From Aquiflexum lacus (GTDB lineage Bacteria; Bacteroidota; Bacteroidia; Cytophagales; Cyclobacteriaceae), in NCBI RefSeq assembly GCF_015476655.1, contig NZ_JABFHF010000022.1, positions 1 to 64,000 on the forward strand: 64,000 nucleotides of DNA, in the 5' to 3' direction. The translations under genes and the position numbers were made by a program. The first letter of the stretch is position 1. Each line of letters starts with the position of its first letter. Shown here piece by piece: positions 26,141 through 35,042 of the stretch. The notes under the pieces were generated by a model. That model was not told the DNA's origin. It saw only the letters and a program-made list of their open reading frames with translations, and did not search any database.

Positions 26141-26173
26141 TCAGCGGGTTTACCCAATAAATAATATAGAGCG

Positions 26174-26356
26174 ATGGCTAAGAAAGGTAACAGAGTTCAA
26201 GTGATAATGGAATGTACGGAGCATAAAACCTCCGGTCTTCCAGGTACCTCAAGGTACATCACTACCAAAAACCGTAAGAACACTACTGAAAGATTGGAAT
26301 TGAAGAAATTCAACCCAATCTTGAAGAAAATGACGGTACATAAAGAAATTAAATAA
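26174..26356 (+). CDS. rpmG: 50S ribosomal protein L33
   Basis: A 60-residue bL33 with [17 protein letters not shown] and the conserved [13 protein letters not shown] block. It lacks the C-x-x-C zinc ribbon of some L33 forms and has only a single cysteine (Cys about 14), so it is probably the zinc-free type. It lies between rpmB and the DUF4295 gene in one transcription unit. Confidence 0.96.
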   Translation: MAKKGNRVQVIMECTEHKTSGLPGTSRYITTKNRKNTTERLELKKFNPILKKMTVHKEIK

Positions 26357-26396
26357 TTTAGGTTTTTGTTTAATCAACCTAATAAATCTCAATAAT

Positions 26397-26549
26397 ATGG
26401 CTAAGAAAGTAGTAGCAACCCTGAAAAAAGAAGGTGGAGTAACTTATGCTAAGGTGATCAGAGCAATCAAGTCTGACAAGACCGGTGCATATACCTTTAA
26501 AGAAGAGATGGTTCCGACCACAATGGTTCAGGATACCTTGAAAAAATAA
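26397..26549 (+). CDS. DUF4295 ribosome-associated small protein
   Basis: A 50-residue lysine-rich protein, M-A-K-K-V-V-A-T-L-K ending V-Q-D-T-L-K-K. Sequence and place (directly after rpmG, before ftsY) identify DUF4295, a Bacteroidota-specific family. From memory, a Bacteroidota ribosome structure assigned such a protein as a lineage-specific large-subunit protein (bL38); that link is recalled, not tested here. It is easily missed because of its size. A terminator follows at 26576-26608. Confidence 0.88.
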   Translation: MAKKVVATLKKEGGVTYAKVIRAIKSDKTGAYTFKEEMVPTTMVQDTLKK

Positions 26550-26575
26550 TACATTGCAATCATTTGCAAGTAAAT

Positions 26576-26608
26576 GTCCCTTCAGGCAAAGTCTTGGAGG
26601 GACTTTTT
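26576..26608 (+). terminator. terminator between the DUF4295 gene and ftsY
   Basis: GTCCCT and AGGGAC form a stem followed by five T residues, between the ribosomal-protein genes and ftsY. ftsY starts 31 bases later, so it is probably served by partial readthrough or its own promoter. Confidence 0.6.
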
Positions 26609-26639
26609 CATTATATTCGGATTCTAAAATTGTATAGAT

Positions 26640-27596
26640 ATGGGAATTTTCGGTTTTTTTACAAAAGACAAAAAAGAAAGTCTTGATCAGGGACTACAAA
26701 AGTCCAGCGAAAATATTTTTTCCAAGCTCAGCAAGGCTGTTGTCGGCAAATCCAAGGTTGATGAGGAAGTATTGGATGAACTGGAAGAAATCCTGATTAC
26801 CTCAGATGTTGGTGTGGATACTACCATCAAAATTATCAGAAGAATAGAAGACCGTGTAGCCAAGGATAAATATGTGAATACCACAGAACTTGATGTCATC
26901 CTTAGGGAAGAAATCATGGGCTTGATGGAAGAAAACAAAAGTGCCGATCTTTCTGATTTTGACCTATCTGCAGACAAAAAGCCTTATGTAATCATGGTAG
27001 TCGGTGTCAATGGTGTGGGAAAAACTACCACAATAGGTAAGTTGGCCCACCAATTTAAAGGTGCCGGGAAATCTGTCATATTGGGAGCTGCGGATACTTT
27101 TCGAGCTGCGGCAGTCGATCAATTGATTCTTTGGGGTGATAGGGTCGGTGTGCCTGTGGTTTCCCATGGGATGAATACTGACCCTGCTTCGGTGGCTTTT
27201 GATGCTGTCAAACAAGGAGTGGATACCGGTGCAGATGTGGTCATTGTGGATACCGCCGGCCGATTGCATACCAAAGTCAACCTGATGAATGAACTGACCA
27301 AAATCAAAAGAGTCATGCAGAAATTCATCGACGATGCTCCCCATGAAATCCTATTGGTACTTGATGGTTCTACCGGACAGAATGCCTTTATTCAGGCACA
27401 GGAATTTACCAAAGCCACAGATATCACTGCCTTGGCTATCACCAAACTGGACGGTACAGCCAAAGGTGGCGTAGTCATCGGCATCTCGGACCAATTCAAA
27501 ATCCCGGTCAAATACATCGGTGTTGGCGAGAAAATGACTGACCTACAGGTATTCAACAGAAAAGAGTTTGTGGATTCATTGTTTAAAAAGAAGTGA
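26640..27596 (+). CDS. ftsY: signal recognition particle receptor FtsY
   Basis: The 318-residue SRP GTPase has a short acidic/amphipathic N-terminus, an N domain of helices, and a G domain with G1 G-V-N-G-V-G-K-T-T (about 122-130), the I-box region D-T-F-R-A-A-A (about 153-159), D-T-A-G-R (about 201-205) and T-K-L-D-G-T-A-K-G-G (about 267-276). It receives ribosome-SRP complexes at the inner membrane for cotranslational insertion. It lacks the long acidic A domain of E. coli FtsY, as is usual in this phylum. It is the last gene of the conserved ribosomal-protein cluster. Confidence 0.97.
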   Translation: MGIFGFFTKDKKESLDQGLQKSSENIFSKLSKAVVGKSKVDEEVLDELEEILITSDVGVDTTIKIIRRIEDRVAKDKYVNTTELDVILREEIMGLMEENKSADLSDFDLSADKKPYVIMVVGVNGVGKTTTIGKLAHQFKGAGKSVILGAADTFRAAAVDQLILWGDRVGVPVVSHGMNTDPASVAFDAVKQGVDTGADVVIVDTAGRLHTKVNLMNELTKIKRVMQKFIDDAPHEILLVLDGSTGQNAFIQAQEFTKATDITALAITKLDGTAKGGVVIGISDQFKIPVKYIGVGEKMTDLQVFNRKEFVDSLFKKK

Positions 27597-27598
27597 TA

Positions 27599-27628
27599 AC
27601 CTTTGAGGTTTTAATAAACCCCAAAGGT
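27599..27628 (+). terminator. hairpin after ftsY
   Basis: ACCTTTGAGGTTT pairs with AAACCCCAAAGGT (one mismatch), immediately after the ftsY stop. It has no strong T tract, so it may be a palindromic repeat rather than a classical terminator. A related GAGGTC/GACCTC palindrome lies near 27759. Confidence 0.45.
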
Positions 27629-27665
27629 CACTTGGTTTTTGATTTCCCAATATTCGGGAAAAGCT

Positions 27666-27840
27666 TTAGCTCTTGATTCTTGGCTCCCCGATTCTCGGGG
27701 CAGGCTTTGGTTCATGTTTCTAAAGTCTCGCTTCTCGCTTCTCGCTTCCCACAAATCTTCGAGGTCAAAAAAGACCTCAAAGGTCAACGCTCTCTTTTTT
27801 CTTGATTCTTGATTCTTGTCTCTCGCTTCTAAACGCTTTT
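27666..27840. repeat. heptamer repeat tracts after pruA
   Basis: Units such as CTTGATT, CTTGGCT and TCTCGCT (three exact tandem copies near 27726-27746) and TCTTGAT fill most of the gap between ftsY and pruA and run up to the pruA stop codon, interrupted by a GAGGTC/GACCTC palindrome. Confidence 0.7.
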
Positions 27841-27841
27841 C

Positions 27842-29476
27842 TCAATCCTCTCCCAAAAACGGATACCTATAATCCACAGGAGACACAAAGGTTTCTTTAA
27901 TCGTCCTGGGAGATACCCACCTAAGCAAATTGATCATGGAACCGGCCTTGTCATTGGTCCCGGAAGCCCTAGCACCACCAAATGGCTGCTGCCCTACCAC
28001 TGCACCTGTCGGCTTGTCATTGATATAGAAGTTACCCGCTGCATTTCTGAGTTTCTGGGTAGCCAATTCGATAGCATATCTGTCAGTGGAAAAGACCGCT
28101 CCTGTCAAGGCGTAAGGGGAAGTCTGATCTACCAATTCCAACGCTTCTTCAAAATGCTCAGCTTGATACACATATATCGTCAAAACAGGGCCAAAAATCT
28201 CCTCACACATCGTAGTATACATGGGGTCTTTGGTTACAATGACGGTGGGGTCGATGAAGTAACCTTTGGATTTGTCAAAATTGCCGCCTGAGATGATTTC
28301 CACTCCATCTGCTTTCTTAGCTTCTGAGATATAATTGGAGATTTTGTCAAATGCTTTTTCATCAATTACGGCATTGATAAAATTGGTGAAATCTTCAGTT
28401 GGTCCCATTTTCATGGACGCCAGATCTTCCAATAAATATTTTTTCACATCATCCCACATATTGGAGGGGATATAGGCCCTTGATGCCGCAGAACACTTTT
28501 GACCTTGATATTCAAAAGCTCCTCTCGAAAGTCCCACAGCCACTGCTTTGGGATTTGCTGATTTATGGGCAATCACAAAATCCTTTCCTCCAGTCTCGCC
28601 AACAATTCTTGGATAGGACTTGTACTTAAAGATATTTTCACCAATAGTCTTCCATATATGTTGGAAAACGCCCGTCGAACCTGTAAAGTGAATCCCGGCA
28701 AAATCAGGATGGTTGAAAACAATTTTTCCAGTGGTGGGTCCATCTACATAGATCAGGTTGATCACGCCATCCGGTACACCGGCTTCTTTGAAAACCTGCA
28801 TCAATATATTGGCAGAATAGATCTGAGTATGGGCGGGCTTCCAAACCACCGTATTTCCCATCAAGGCAGCAGAAGTAGGCAGGTTACCTGCAATAGCAGT
28901 AAAATTGAAAGGAGTCAAAGCAAATACGAAACCTTCCAAAGGTCTTTGCTCCACTCTGTTCCAAACGCCATTTCCAGAAACGGGTGGCTGTTGGGAATAG
29001 ATTTCTACCATATATTTTACATTGAAGCGCAAAAAATCAATGAACTCACAAGCAGCATCAATTTCGGCCTGAAAAGCATTCTTGGATTGACCTAGCATGG
29101 TTGCCGCATTGATCTTCGCTCTATAGGGACCTGCCAACAAGTCTGCGGCTTTCAGAAAAATAGCAGCTCTTTGCTCCCATTCCATAGATTCCCAAGCATA
29201 CTTTGCCCCCATCGCGGCATTAATTGCCTGCTCCACATGGGAAGCATCTCCTTCATGGAAATGACCCAAAAGATGTTGGTGGTCATGTGGCGGGTTCATG
29301 GGCTTTTTGTTGCCTGTTCTCACTTTTTCACTCCCGATATACATAGGCACGTCGGCTTGCTGCGCCCTGAATTCTTTTAACATTGCCTGAAGCTCTGACC
29401 TCTCCGGAGAACCTGGGGCGTAACTTTTGACCGGTTCATTGACCGGTTCTGGAACATTGAAAAATCCTTTAAGCAT
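27842..29476 (-). CDS. pruA: L-glutamate gamma-semialdehyde dehydrogenase
   Basis: The 544-residue aldehyde dehydrogenase oxidises glutamate-5-semialdehyde to glutamate with NAD in proline and ornithine catabolism. It has the family's N-terminal arm (P-V-N-E-P-V-K-S-Y), G-E-T-G-G-K-D-F with the general-base glutamate (about 292-299), and G-Q-K-C-S-A-A-S-R with the catalytic cysteine (about 328-336). No proline dehydrogenase domain is present, so the separate enzyme must lie elsewhere. With RocD it links ornithine to glutamate. Confidence 0.96.
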   Translation of the reverse strand: MLKGFFNVPEPVNEPVKSYAPGSPERSELQAMLKEFRAQQADVPMYIGSEKVRTGNKKPMNPPHDHQHLLGHFHEGDASHVEQAINAAMGAKYAWESMEWEQRAAIFLKAADLLAGPYRAKINAATMLGQSKNAFQAEIDAACEFIDFLRFNVKYMVEIYSQQPPVSGNGVWNRVEQRPLEGFVFALTPFNFTAIAGNLPTSAALMGNTVVWKPAHTQIYSANILMQVFKEAGVPDGVINLIYVDGPTTGKIVFNHPDFAGIHFTGSTGVFQHIWKTIGENIFKYKSYPRIVGETGGKDFVIAHKSANPKAVAVGLSRGAFEYQGQKCSAASRAYIPSNMWDDVKKYLLEDLASMKMGPTEDFTNFINAVIDEKAFDKISNYISEAKKADGVEIISGGNFDKSKGYFIDPTVIVTKDPMYTTMCEEIFGPVLTIYVYQAEHFEEALELVDQTSPYALTGAVFSTDRYAIELATQKLRNAAGNFYINDKPTGAVVGQQPFGGARASGTNDKAGSMINLLRWVSPRTIKETFVSPVDYRYPFLGED

Positions 29477-29730
29477 ATTATTTGAGTTTATTAAGTTTCT
29501 AATTCCCCAAATATAAGGCTTCCTATTGGGAAAACCCCGTCAGAAAGGAGGTTTGGTTGTTGGGTAGGTTCAAAAGTTGGATGGTTCTAAAGTAAAAAAG
29601 TTTGTATTATCTAAATCATCTAGTAGTCTTCTTTGTCTCACACCAATTGATTCTTATTTCTGGCTTCCCTATTTATCGGCATTAAATAATTCATAGCTTT
29701 TCTCAAATACCACGTCTCATTCCCAACTCC
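29477..29730. other. non-coding stretch upstream of pruA
   Basis: This stretch separates pruA from the heptamer repeat tract behind the nucleotidase gene. I see no gene or clear structure. The part near 29480-29520 should hold the pruA promoter. Confidence 0.3.
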
Positions 29731-29803
29731 GTGGCTCTTGATGTTTCTTTGTTCTTGGCTCTTGTTTCTTGGCTCTAAAACTCTCGCTTCTCATCTCTCG
29801 CTT
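29731..29803. repeat. heptamer repeat after the YjjG-type gene
   Basis: About ten units of TTCTTGG, CTCTTGT, TCTCGCT and TCTCATC type run directly into the stop codon of the nucleotidase gene at 29804. Confidence 0.7.
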
Positions 29804-30499
29804 CTAAAAAATTCCTTCCAATTCCTTCAAATGCTTGATTGTATAAGTCGGCAGATGCTCGATTCCTTTTCCATGGGGATCAAAATAGATGTTATCAAGA
29901 TTGGATTGGATAGCACCCAGAATATCAGAATTGGGATTGTCGCCTATCATAATACAATCTGTGGCGTTCACGGATAATTTGTCCAAAAGATATTTGAAGA
30001 TCCTCGGGTCAGGTTTTTTATGTCCCGTTGTCTCAGAGGTGATCACAAAATCAAAATAAGATTCCAAACCGGAAGATTTAATTTTCAATGCCTGACTTTC
30101 ATTGAAACCATTGGTGATGATATGCATCCTGTAATTGGGCCTAAGATAGTCCAAAATCTCTTTGGAATAGGGGAGCAAATGTGGCTTGGAAGATGTCCTA
30201 TGCATGAAGTCATCTTCCATTTCTTTGGGAACAGCATTATCCCTAGCTCCAGCCTTTTCAAAAATCAGTTTGAAACGGATTTCTCTAAGCCTTTTTTTAT
30301 CCACTTTGCCCAAATCATACATCGCCCATAACTTAAAATTGACCTGGTAGAAGGCTTCCAAAAAAGTTTCATAATCGAGGATTCCAAAATTTTGGAGCTG
30401 ATATATTTCAAAAAGTTCTGAAAGTGATTCCTGCACATTTTTGTCATAATCCCAAAGGGTATGGTCGAGGTCGAAGAAGAGGTGTTGGTAAGTTTTCAA
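29804..30499 (-). CDS. YjjG family noncanonical pyrimidine nucleotidase
   Basis: The 231-residue HAD hydrolase shows motif I F-F-D-L-D-H-T-L-W-D (about 8-17), where the H-T-L-W-D extension is characteristic of YjjG-type nucleotidases. Motif II is T-N-G-F (about 134-137), followed by K-K-P-D-P-R-I-F (about 159-166) and motif III I-G-D-N-P-N-S-D (about 181-188). E. coli YjjG removes phosphate from noncanonical pyrimidine nucleotides. It ends six bases downstream of the ArsR regulator start region on the same strand and may share its transcript. Confidence 0.85.
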   Translation of the reverse strand: MKTYQHLFFDLDHTLWDYDKNVQESLSELFEIYQLQNFGILDYETFLEAFYQVNFKLWAMYDLGKVDKKRLREIRFKLIFEKAGARDNAVPKEMEDDFMHRTSSKPHLLPYSKEILDYLRPNYRMHIITNGFNESQALKIKSSGLESYFDFVITSETTGHKKPDPRIFKYLLDKLSVNATDCIMIGDNPNSDILGAIQSNLDNIYFDPHGKGIEHLPTYTIKHLKELEGIF

Positions 30500-30505
30500 G
30501 GAAGA

Positions 30506-30889
30506 TTATTTTCGGTATGGATTGTTTTGTATTTTATTGATGGCAAGTTCCCTATTGGAATGGAGTATTTGGTAAACTTCCTGATCCTTGATAAGGTTGG
30601 CATCCTTTTGAATAAACTTAAAAACCTGCTGAATGATTTCCTGTACTTCTTCAAGAATGTAATAAAAAATCCATTGGTCCACCCTGCGGCTTCCGACCAA
30701 ACCTGAATTTTTGAGGTAGACAAGATGCCTGCTTGTCTTGGTCTGGGTAAAATCCAGAATATGTTCCAAGTCTGAAATAGAAAGCTCCTTATTCTGTTGT
30801 AATAAGTGGAGAATACGTACCCTAGGCTCCTCTGACAAAGCTTTGAAAATTCTCATTCCATAGCTCAAACTGATATTTTTAAGTCGCAT
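30506..30889 (-). CDS. ArsR family winged-helix regulator
   Basis: The 127-residue protein has a winged helix-turn-helix of ArsR type: F-K-A-L-S-E-E-P-R-V-R-I-L-H-L-L (about 15-30), S-I-S-D-L-E-H-I-L (about 37-45), T-K-T-S-R-H-L-V-Y-L-K as recognition helix (about 50-60), then the wing with R-R-V-D-Q-W-I-F-Y. There are no cysteine pairs for metal sensing, so it is not a classical metal sensor. It ends 6 bases before the nucleotidase gene on the same strand. Confidence 0.85.
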   Translation of the reverse strand: MRLKNISLSYGMRIFKALSEEPRVRILHLLQQNKELSISDLEHILDFTQTKTSRHLVYLKNSGLVGSRRVDQWIFYYILEEVQEIIQQVFKFIQKDANLIKDQEVYQILHSNRELAINKIQNNPYRK

Positions 30890-31022
30890 TTATATTTTTT
30901 AACGAATAAATCTGGTTTGAAATTAAACAAATGATACCAAAATAGGCTAATATTATAGCCAAATTAAAAACCTTTACTGAACTCAATCGGGTTAATTTTC
31001 ATTATTTATTAAAATTGTCGCT

Positions 31023-31676
31023 TTGAAATTAAAATTATCACATATAGCCCTGATGTTATTTTTAGGTCTTTTCTTCTTTGGAAATAAGAATTCATTTGCC
31101 CAAGATCAAAAAGAAAGAAAAGTCATTCAACTTTCAGGAATTATTCTGAATGCAGACAGTACTGATGCTGTTCCGGGAGTAAATGTCTACGTCCCAAAGA
31201 AAGGCCGTGGTACAAGTAGTGGGCGGTATGGTTATTTCTCTATGCCGGTTTTAGAAGGCGATAGTGTCGTTTTCAGTTTTATCGGATTGGAAAGACAGGT
31301 ATTTAATGTGCCGGAATCTGTAGAAGAAGACAGAATCAGTCTTATCCTTACCATGCAGGTGGATGAAATAGCTTTGGCAGAAATTGAAGTCATGCCCTAC
31401 CCAACTGAAGAAGAATTCAAAAGAGCTGTGTTGGCTATGAATTATGATGCACCCATGTCAGTGGACACAAGGGGTAATATGAATCCTGAAACACTACTCA
31501 GATGGGCAGAAGGAATGCCAGCTTCCGGCAATGAAAATATGCGCTATTTCCAACAGGGGCAAATCATGCAAATCCAAGACCGATACGGACCAAGACCATT
31601 TACACTTGTGGATCCATTTGCTTGGTCTAAGTTTATCCAATCCATCAAAAGAGGTGACTTGAAAAAACGGGATTAA
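31023..31676 (+). CDS. exported CarboxypepD_reg-like protein
   Basis: A 217-residue protein read from a TTG at 31023, because that start gives a full signal peptide (L-M-L-F-L-G-L-F-F-F-G-N-K-N-S-F-A-Q); an ATG ten codons later would truncate it. The mature part starts with a carboxypeptidase-regulatory-like domain (V-I-Q-L-S-G-I-I-L-N-A-D-S-T-D-A-V-P-G-V-N-V-Y at about 37-59, G-Y-F-S near 72), followed by about 90 residues of unknown type. Likely a periplasmic or outer-membrane-associated protein. A strong terminator follows. Confidence 0.75.
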   Translation: MKLKLSHIALMLFLGLFFFGNKNSFAQDQKERKVIQLSGIILNADSTDAVPGVNVYVPKKGRGTSSGRYGYFSMPVLEGDSVVFSFIGLERQVFNVPESVEEDRISLILTMQVDEIALAEIEVMPYPTEEEFKRAVLAMNYDAPMSVDTRGNMNPETLLRWAEGMPASGNENMRYFQQGQIMQIQDRYGPRPFTLVDPFAWSKFIQSIKRGDLKKRD

Positions 31677-31708
31677 ATCATTGGGTTTTTAGTTGACAAA
31701 TCTTCATG

Positions 31709-31734
31709 AACTGCGCAATGCGCAGTTTTTTTTT
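31709..31734 (+). terminator. terminator of the CarboxypepD_reg-like gene
   Basis: AACTGCGC and GCGCAGTT form a perfect 8-bp stem with an AAT loop, followed by nine T residues in all. Confidence 0.85.
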
Positions 31735-31891
31735 GTGTATTGACAAAATCACCCTTTAGGGTGAAGGATGTTGTACCTACTCACAGCAATTTTAAGAGCA
31801 GAAACCAAAAAGATATTTTAAATGGATATACTTCCATTTGATCAATCATTTGGTTTGAAATCAATTCTTTAACCCTTAAAATCAAAGCATT

Positions 31892-32563
31892 ATGAGAAAA
31901 AAAACACATTTATCAGCCGCATTCATTTTTGGTTTGGCAGTTTGCCTGATTATGGCTGGATGCATTCAAGAAAGCATCACGGAGGACATTATTCAACCTT
32001 CGCAGGATATGAATTTGAGTACAGAGGAGTTAGCTATTTTGGATGATGACATTGGAATCACCCTCAGGATGAATCCCTCCAATCAGAATAAGCTTTTAGC
32101 AAACATTAGAGCAGCAACTGCCAAATACCATCGTCTTTCTGTAGCAGAAGCTGATGGCTATGTTTTCAATCCTCATTGCGTCGAAGCACCTGATTTGGGA
32201 GGAATGGGGCATCATGCTGCTGATATGGACAAAATCATTCCATTTGTCAATCCGATTGAACCCGGAGTTTTAGTATATGAGCCTATGAAAAACGGTGGAT
32301 ATAAACTCGTCGCCGTAGAGTATTTGGTACCTTCTGAACCTTGGGATGCCAACAATGATGGACCTCCCATGTTAGGCGAAATACCTTTTGATGATCATCG
32401 GGAATTGATAGAAATCGAGCCAAATGTCTTTGTTAATGCCAAAGGCGGACCTCCATTCCCACATTACCAACTCCATGTTTGGTTGTGGAGCAATAATCCG
32501 ATGGGTATGTATTCTCCCTTCAATCCAAATGTAAGCTGTCAGTATGCCATGGGTGGAGATTGA
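31892..32563 (+). CDS. uncharacterised lipoprotein with conserved His/Cys pattern
   Basis: The 223-residue product has a lipoprotein signal (L-I-M-A-G-C, lipidated Cys about 23). The mature part holds N-P-H-C-V-E (about 87-92), M-G-H-H-A-A-D (about 98-104), E-P-G-V-L-V-Y-E-P (about 116-124), V-A-V-E-Y-L-V-P (about 135-142) and H-Y-Q-L-H-V-W-L-W-x-x-N-P-x-G-M (about 190-205), ending N-P-N-V-S-C. I recall this pattern from an uncharacterised family of exported proteins found also in other phyla; no function is established. The histidines and two cysteines could bind metal or form a disulfide. It is single, with a bidirectional terminator behind it. Confidence 0.7.
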   Translation: MRKKTHLSAAFIFGLAVCLIMAGCIQESITEDIIQPSQDMNLSTEELAILDDDIGITLRMNPSNQNKLLANIRAATAKYHRLSVAEADGYVFNPHCVEAPDLGGMGHHAADMDKIIPFVNPIEPGVLVYEPMKNGGYKLVAVEYLVPSEPWDANNDGPPMLGEIPFDDHRELIEIEPNVFVNAKGGPPFPHYQLHVWLWSNNPMGMYSPFNPNVSCQYAMGGD

Positions 32564-32639
32564 TCAAATAGATTTTTCTGAACCGTGTCATACATTAAAT
32601 TAGAGCAAGATTAAAAACTTATTATCCACTAAATCTCGA

Positions 32640-32675
32640 AAATAGCCCCAAGGATACTAATTTGGGGCTATTTTT
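32640..32675. terminator. bidirectional terminator
   Basis: AAATAGCCCCAA and TTGGGGCTATTT form a perfect 12-bp stem with a 10-base loop between two convergent genes; T tracts follow in both directions. Confidence 0.85.
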
Positions 32676-33585
32676 AAAGTTTTGAAGCTCCATCTTCTGA
32701 TCCTTTTTCCAAGTATATAGAAGTAATAGGATAAACAATCTTGATCTCAGGTTCCATTCTGAATCTGTCTATCATTTCTTCTGTAAAATAATGTTCAAAA
32801 AAACGTCTTTTTCTGGGATTGCACAGGTATCGCAATGAAAGCTGTATTCCCCGCTCATGAATTTTGCTATAAACAGTTGGTGTATATTGACTGAATGAGA
32901 TAAAATGCTCTTTCTGTGCTTTTCTGAGCGCATATTCGATTGTCTTGAAATCAGATTGAAACATTTTGTTCATGATCTCTTTCAGGATAACCTGGGCTTT
33001 TTTGTAATCCGAATCCAAACTGATATTGATATTCTGCTCATTCCAGATGTAATCAAATCCCTGACTATAATTAGCCTGCGGATCTGTAAAAACTTTTCCG
33101 TTAGGTACATGGACAATCCTGCCTGTACTTTGGTCGGCATCTACCCAATTGCCCACTTCCAACAGGCTAAACTGGAACAACCTGAGGTCTACCACATCAC
33201 CTTTGTAATCCCCTATTTGAATCCTGTCCCCCACATCGAAGGGCTTGCGCCAATATATAAAAATCCAGCCGGCTATGTTGACAAAAATATCCTTCAAAGC
33301 AATCGCAATACCCGCTGACAATAGCCCCAGAAAAGTGGTGATTGATTGGAAATTACTGATCCATATATTTCCTACCAATAATAACCCGATAAAAACAAGG
33401 GTGTATTGAATAGTCTTGCGCCAATGGTACACCCTTTTCAGGTCACTGTCCTTTCCAATACCTATAAGCTTATAGGCACCCTTTTTGATCAGCCATAAAA
33501 TCAAAATGATCAGGACAGTTTTATAGATATTCCACCTGACTTCGTATTCGACTATATCATTTAGGTATTCAACCCAGTTTTCCAT
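32674..33585 (-). CDS. small-conductance mechanosensitive channel family protein
   Basis: The 303-residue protein has membrane segments at about 20-37, 57-75 and 80-105, the last being the pore helix with G-L-L-S-A-G-I-A-I-A-L-K-D-I-F-V-N-I-A-G (about 87-106). A beta domain follows (V-G-D-R-I-Q-I-G, about 117-124) and then a mixed alpha/beta C-terminal domain. This is the MscS layout, opening under membrane tension to release solutes. Its stop overlaps the bidirectional terminator. Confidence 0.88.
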   Translation of the reverse strand: MENWVEYLNDIVEYEVRWNIYKTVLIILILWLIKKGAYKLIGIGKDSDLKRVYHWRKTIQYTLVFIGLLLVGNIWISNFQSITTFLGLLSAGIAIALKDIFVNIAGWIFIYWRKPFDVGDRIQIGDYKGDVVDLRLFQFSLLEVGNWVDADQSTGRIVHVPNGKVFTDPQANYSQGFDYIWNEQNINISLDSDYKKAQVILKEIMNKMFQSDFKTIEYALRKAQKEHFISFSQYTPTVYSKIHERGIQLSLRYLCNPRKRRFFEHYFTEEMIDRFRMEPEIKIVYPITSIYLEKGSEDGASKL

Positions 33586-33942
33586 ACCTATAATTTAAAA
33601 ATCTAACTTAAGGCTAGTTTCTATTATTTCAAATAGAAAAGCCATGTAAATCCACACTAATAACTGTAAGGCTTGATTTTCTTTATACTATTTGATTGAC
33701 AAGGTAGTTTCTATTGGTCTCATGTATCTATGAATTTCAAATTCTATTGAAATCAATGTTACTGGCAATTTCTGGGTAAAGGAGAATTATTTAACTGATT
33801 GATAATTAACCAACAGAAGCATAACCTTAAACCAAATAAAACAAATACTTTGGTAATGCTGTTTGTAAAATATAATTTCAGTTTAAGTCCTAACGCCGAA
33901 TTAAGACTCCAATCGTCTTTCGCTGTACTTCGGTCCTCTAAA
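33586..33942. other. intergenic stretch upstream of the phosphatidyltransferase gene
   Basis: It presumably holds the divergent promoters of the channel and phosphatidyltransferase genes. The words TAGTTTCTATT occur twice (about 33611 and 33702). No gene is supported, although an open frame continues upstream from the phosphatidyltransferase start. Confidence 0.35.
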
Positions 33943-34752
33943 ATGTCAAAACTTTCCAAAGAAGAGAAGTTCCTCGACTTCTCAGATTATGGCAGATCAA
34001 TTGCCAAAATAATTGTATATCACCTTAAAGAAACCCAGTTTACACCAGTTGACTTGACTCTTCTTTTTGGGGTAAGCGGATTGATTTCAATCTATTGTAT
34101 TATTCAAGGCTGGTATTTGACTGCTGGCTTTTTTTTGATTTTGAAATCCATCCTTGATGCAGCAGACGGTGAACTTTCAAGAGCTAAAAACACCCCATCC
34201 TATACAGGAAGGTATCTTGATTCTATTTTTGATTGGATCCTCAATTTTCTTATTCTGCTATCTATTGGATTGGTTTCTGAGACAAGCATTTCACTAATTC
34301 TGATTGCATTTTTCTGCATGCAACTTCAGGGTACATTTTACAATTTTTATTATGTGGTGTTGAGACATGCTTCAGATGGAGGTGATACGACCAGTAACAT
34401 CATCGAGACTGAAAGCCCTGAAGCCCTACCAGGAGAAAAACAGGGTACTGTAGATTTCCTGTTCAAGGTATTTAGCTTTATGTATGGTTTATTTGACAAG
34501 ACAGTTTATGCTATAGAAAAAGATGTAACACGCACAAAACCTTTCCCAAAATGGTTTATGTCCATGGTATCCCTCTACGGTTTGGGTTTTCAATTACTCA
34601 TGATCTCTATAATGTTGGCTATAGGTTATATTGACTATATTATCATTTTTATGATAGCTTATTCTGTCCTTATATTCCCAATCCTGACGATCAGAAAACT
34701 CATTTTAAATGAAGCAATTGAGCCTATTTTGGAAAAAAATCAATTGGACTGA
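33943..34752 (+). CDS. CDP-alcohol phosphatidyltransferase family protein
   Basis: I choose the ATG at 33943 (M-S-K-L-S-K-E-E-K-F-L-D-F-S-D-Y-G-R), giving 269 residues. The family motif is present as D-A-A-D-G-E-L-S-R-A-K ... G-R-Y-L-D-S-I-F-D (about 66-90), with the four catalytic/metal aspartates and the glycine kept; a serine replaces the usual alanine before the arginine. Several membrane helices follow. Such enzymes transfer a phosphatidyl group from CDP-diacylglycerol, or a related group, to an alcohol. The exact lipid product cannot be told. Confidence 0.85.
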   Translation: MSKLSKEEKFLDFSDYGRSIAKIIVYHLKETQFTPVDLTLLFGVSGLISIYCIIQGWYLTAGFFLILKSILDAADGELSRAKNTPSYTGRYLDSIFDWILNFLILLSIGLVSETSISLILIAFFCMQLQGTFYNFYYVVLRHASDGGDTTSNIIETESPEALPGEKQGTVDFLFKVFSFMYGLFDKTVYAIEKDVTRTKPFPKWFMSMVSLYGLGFQLLMISIMLAIGYIDYIIIFMIAYSVLIFPILTIRKLILNEAIEPILEKNQLD

Positions 34753-35042
34753 AAAAAGCTGATTTTTAAAGATTTGATCCATTTTTAAGAATATTTATTG
34801 ACAATTCTCTTCTCTCTCCTTGTTTGGTTACTTTTTATTTGTTTAAATTATAAACATTATAATGTTAATTTATTTGACATATATTGATATGCCGGATATT
34901 CCAAGCATTGAGATGATATAGATAGAATATCCATTATCTAAACGCGGATCAAATAAATTACTGTTGGATTTCACTCCCAACATAGGTCCCACATCCGTAT
35001 ATATCCATTTATATCGCTTCAGCATATTTCAAATTTATATCA

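Noticed and set aside
28565-29095. 176-codon frame opposite pruA
   Set aside because: Shadow of the aldehyde dehydrogenase gene, whose catalytic motifs are on the other strand.
33799-33942. Upstream extension of the phosphatidyltransferase frame
   Set aside because: It begins at a TTG with no family-like sequence; the ATG at 33943 matches the usual start of the family.
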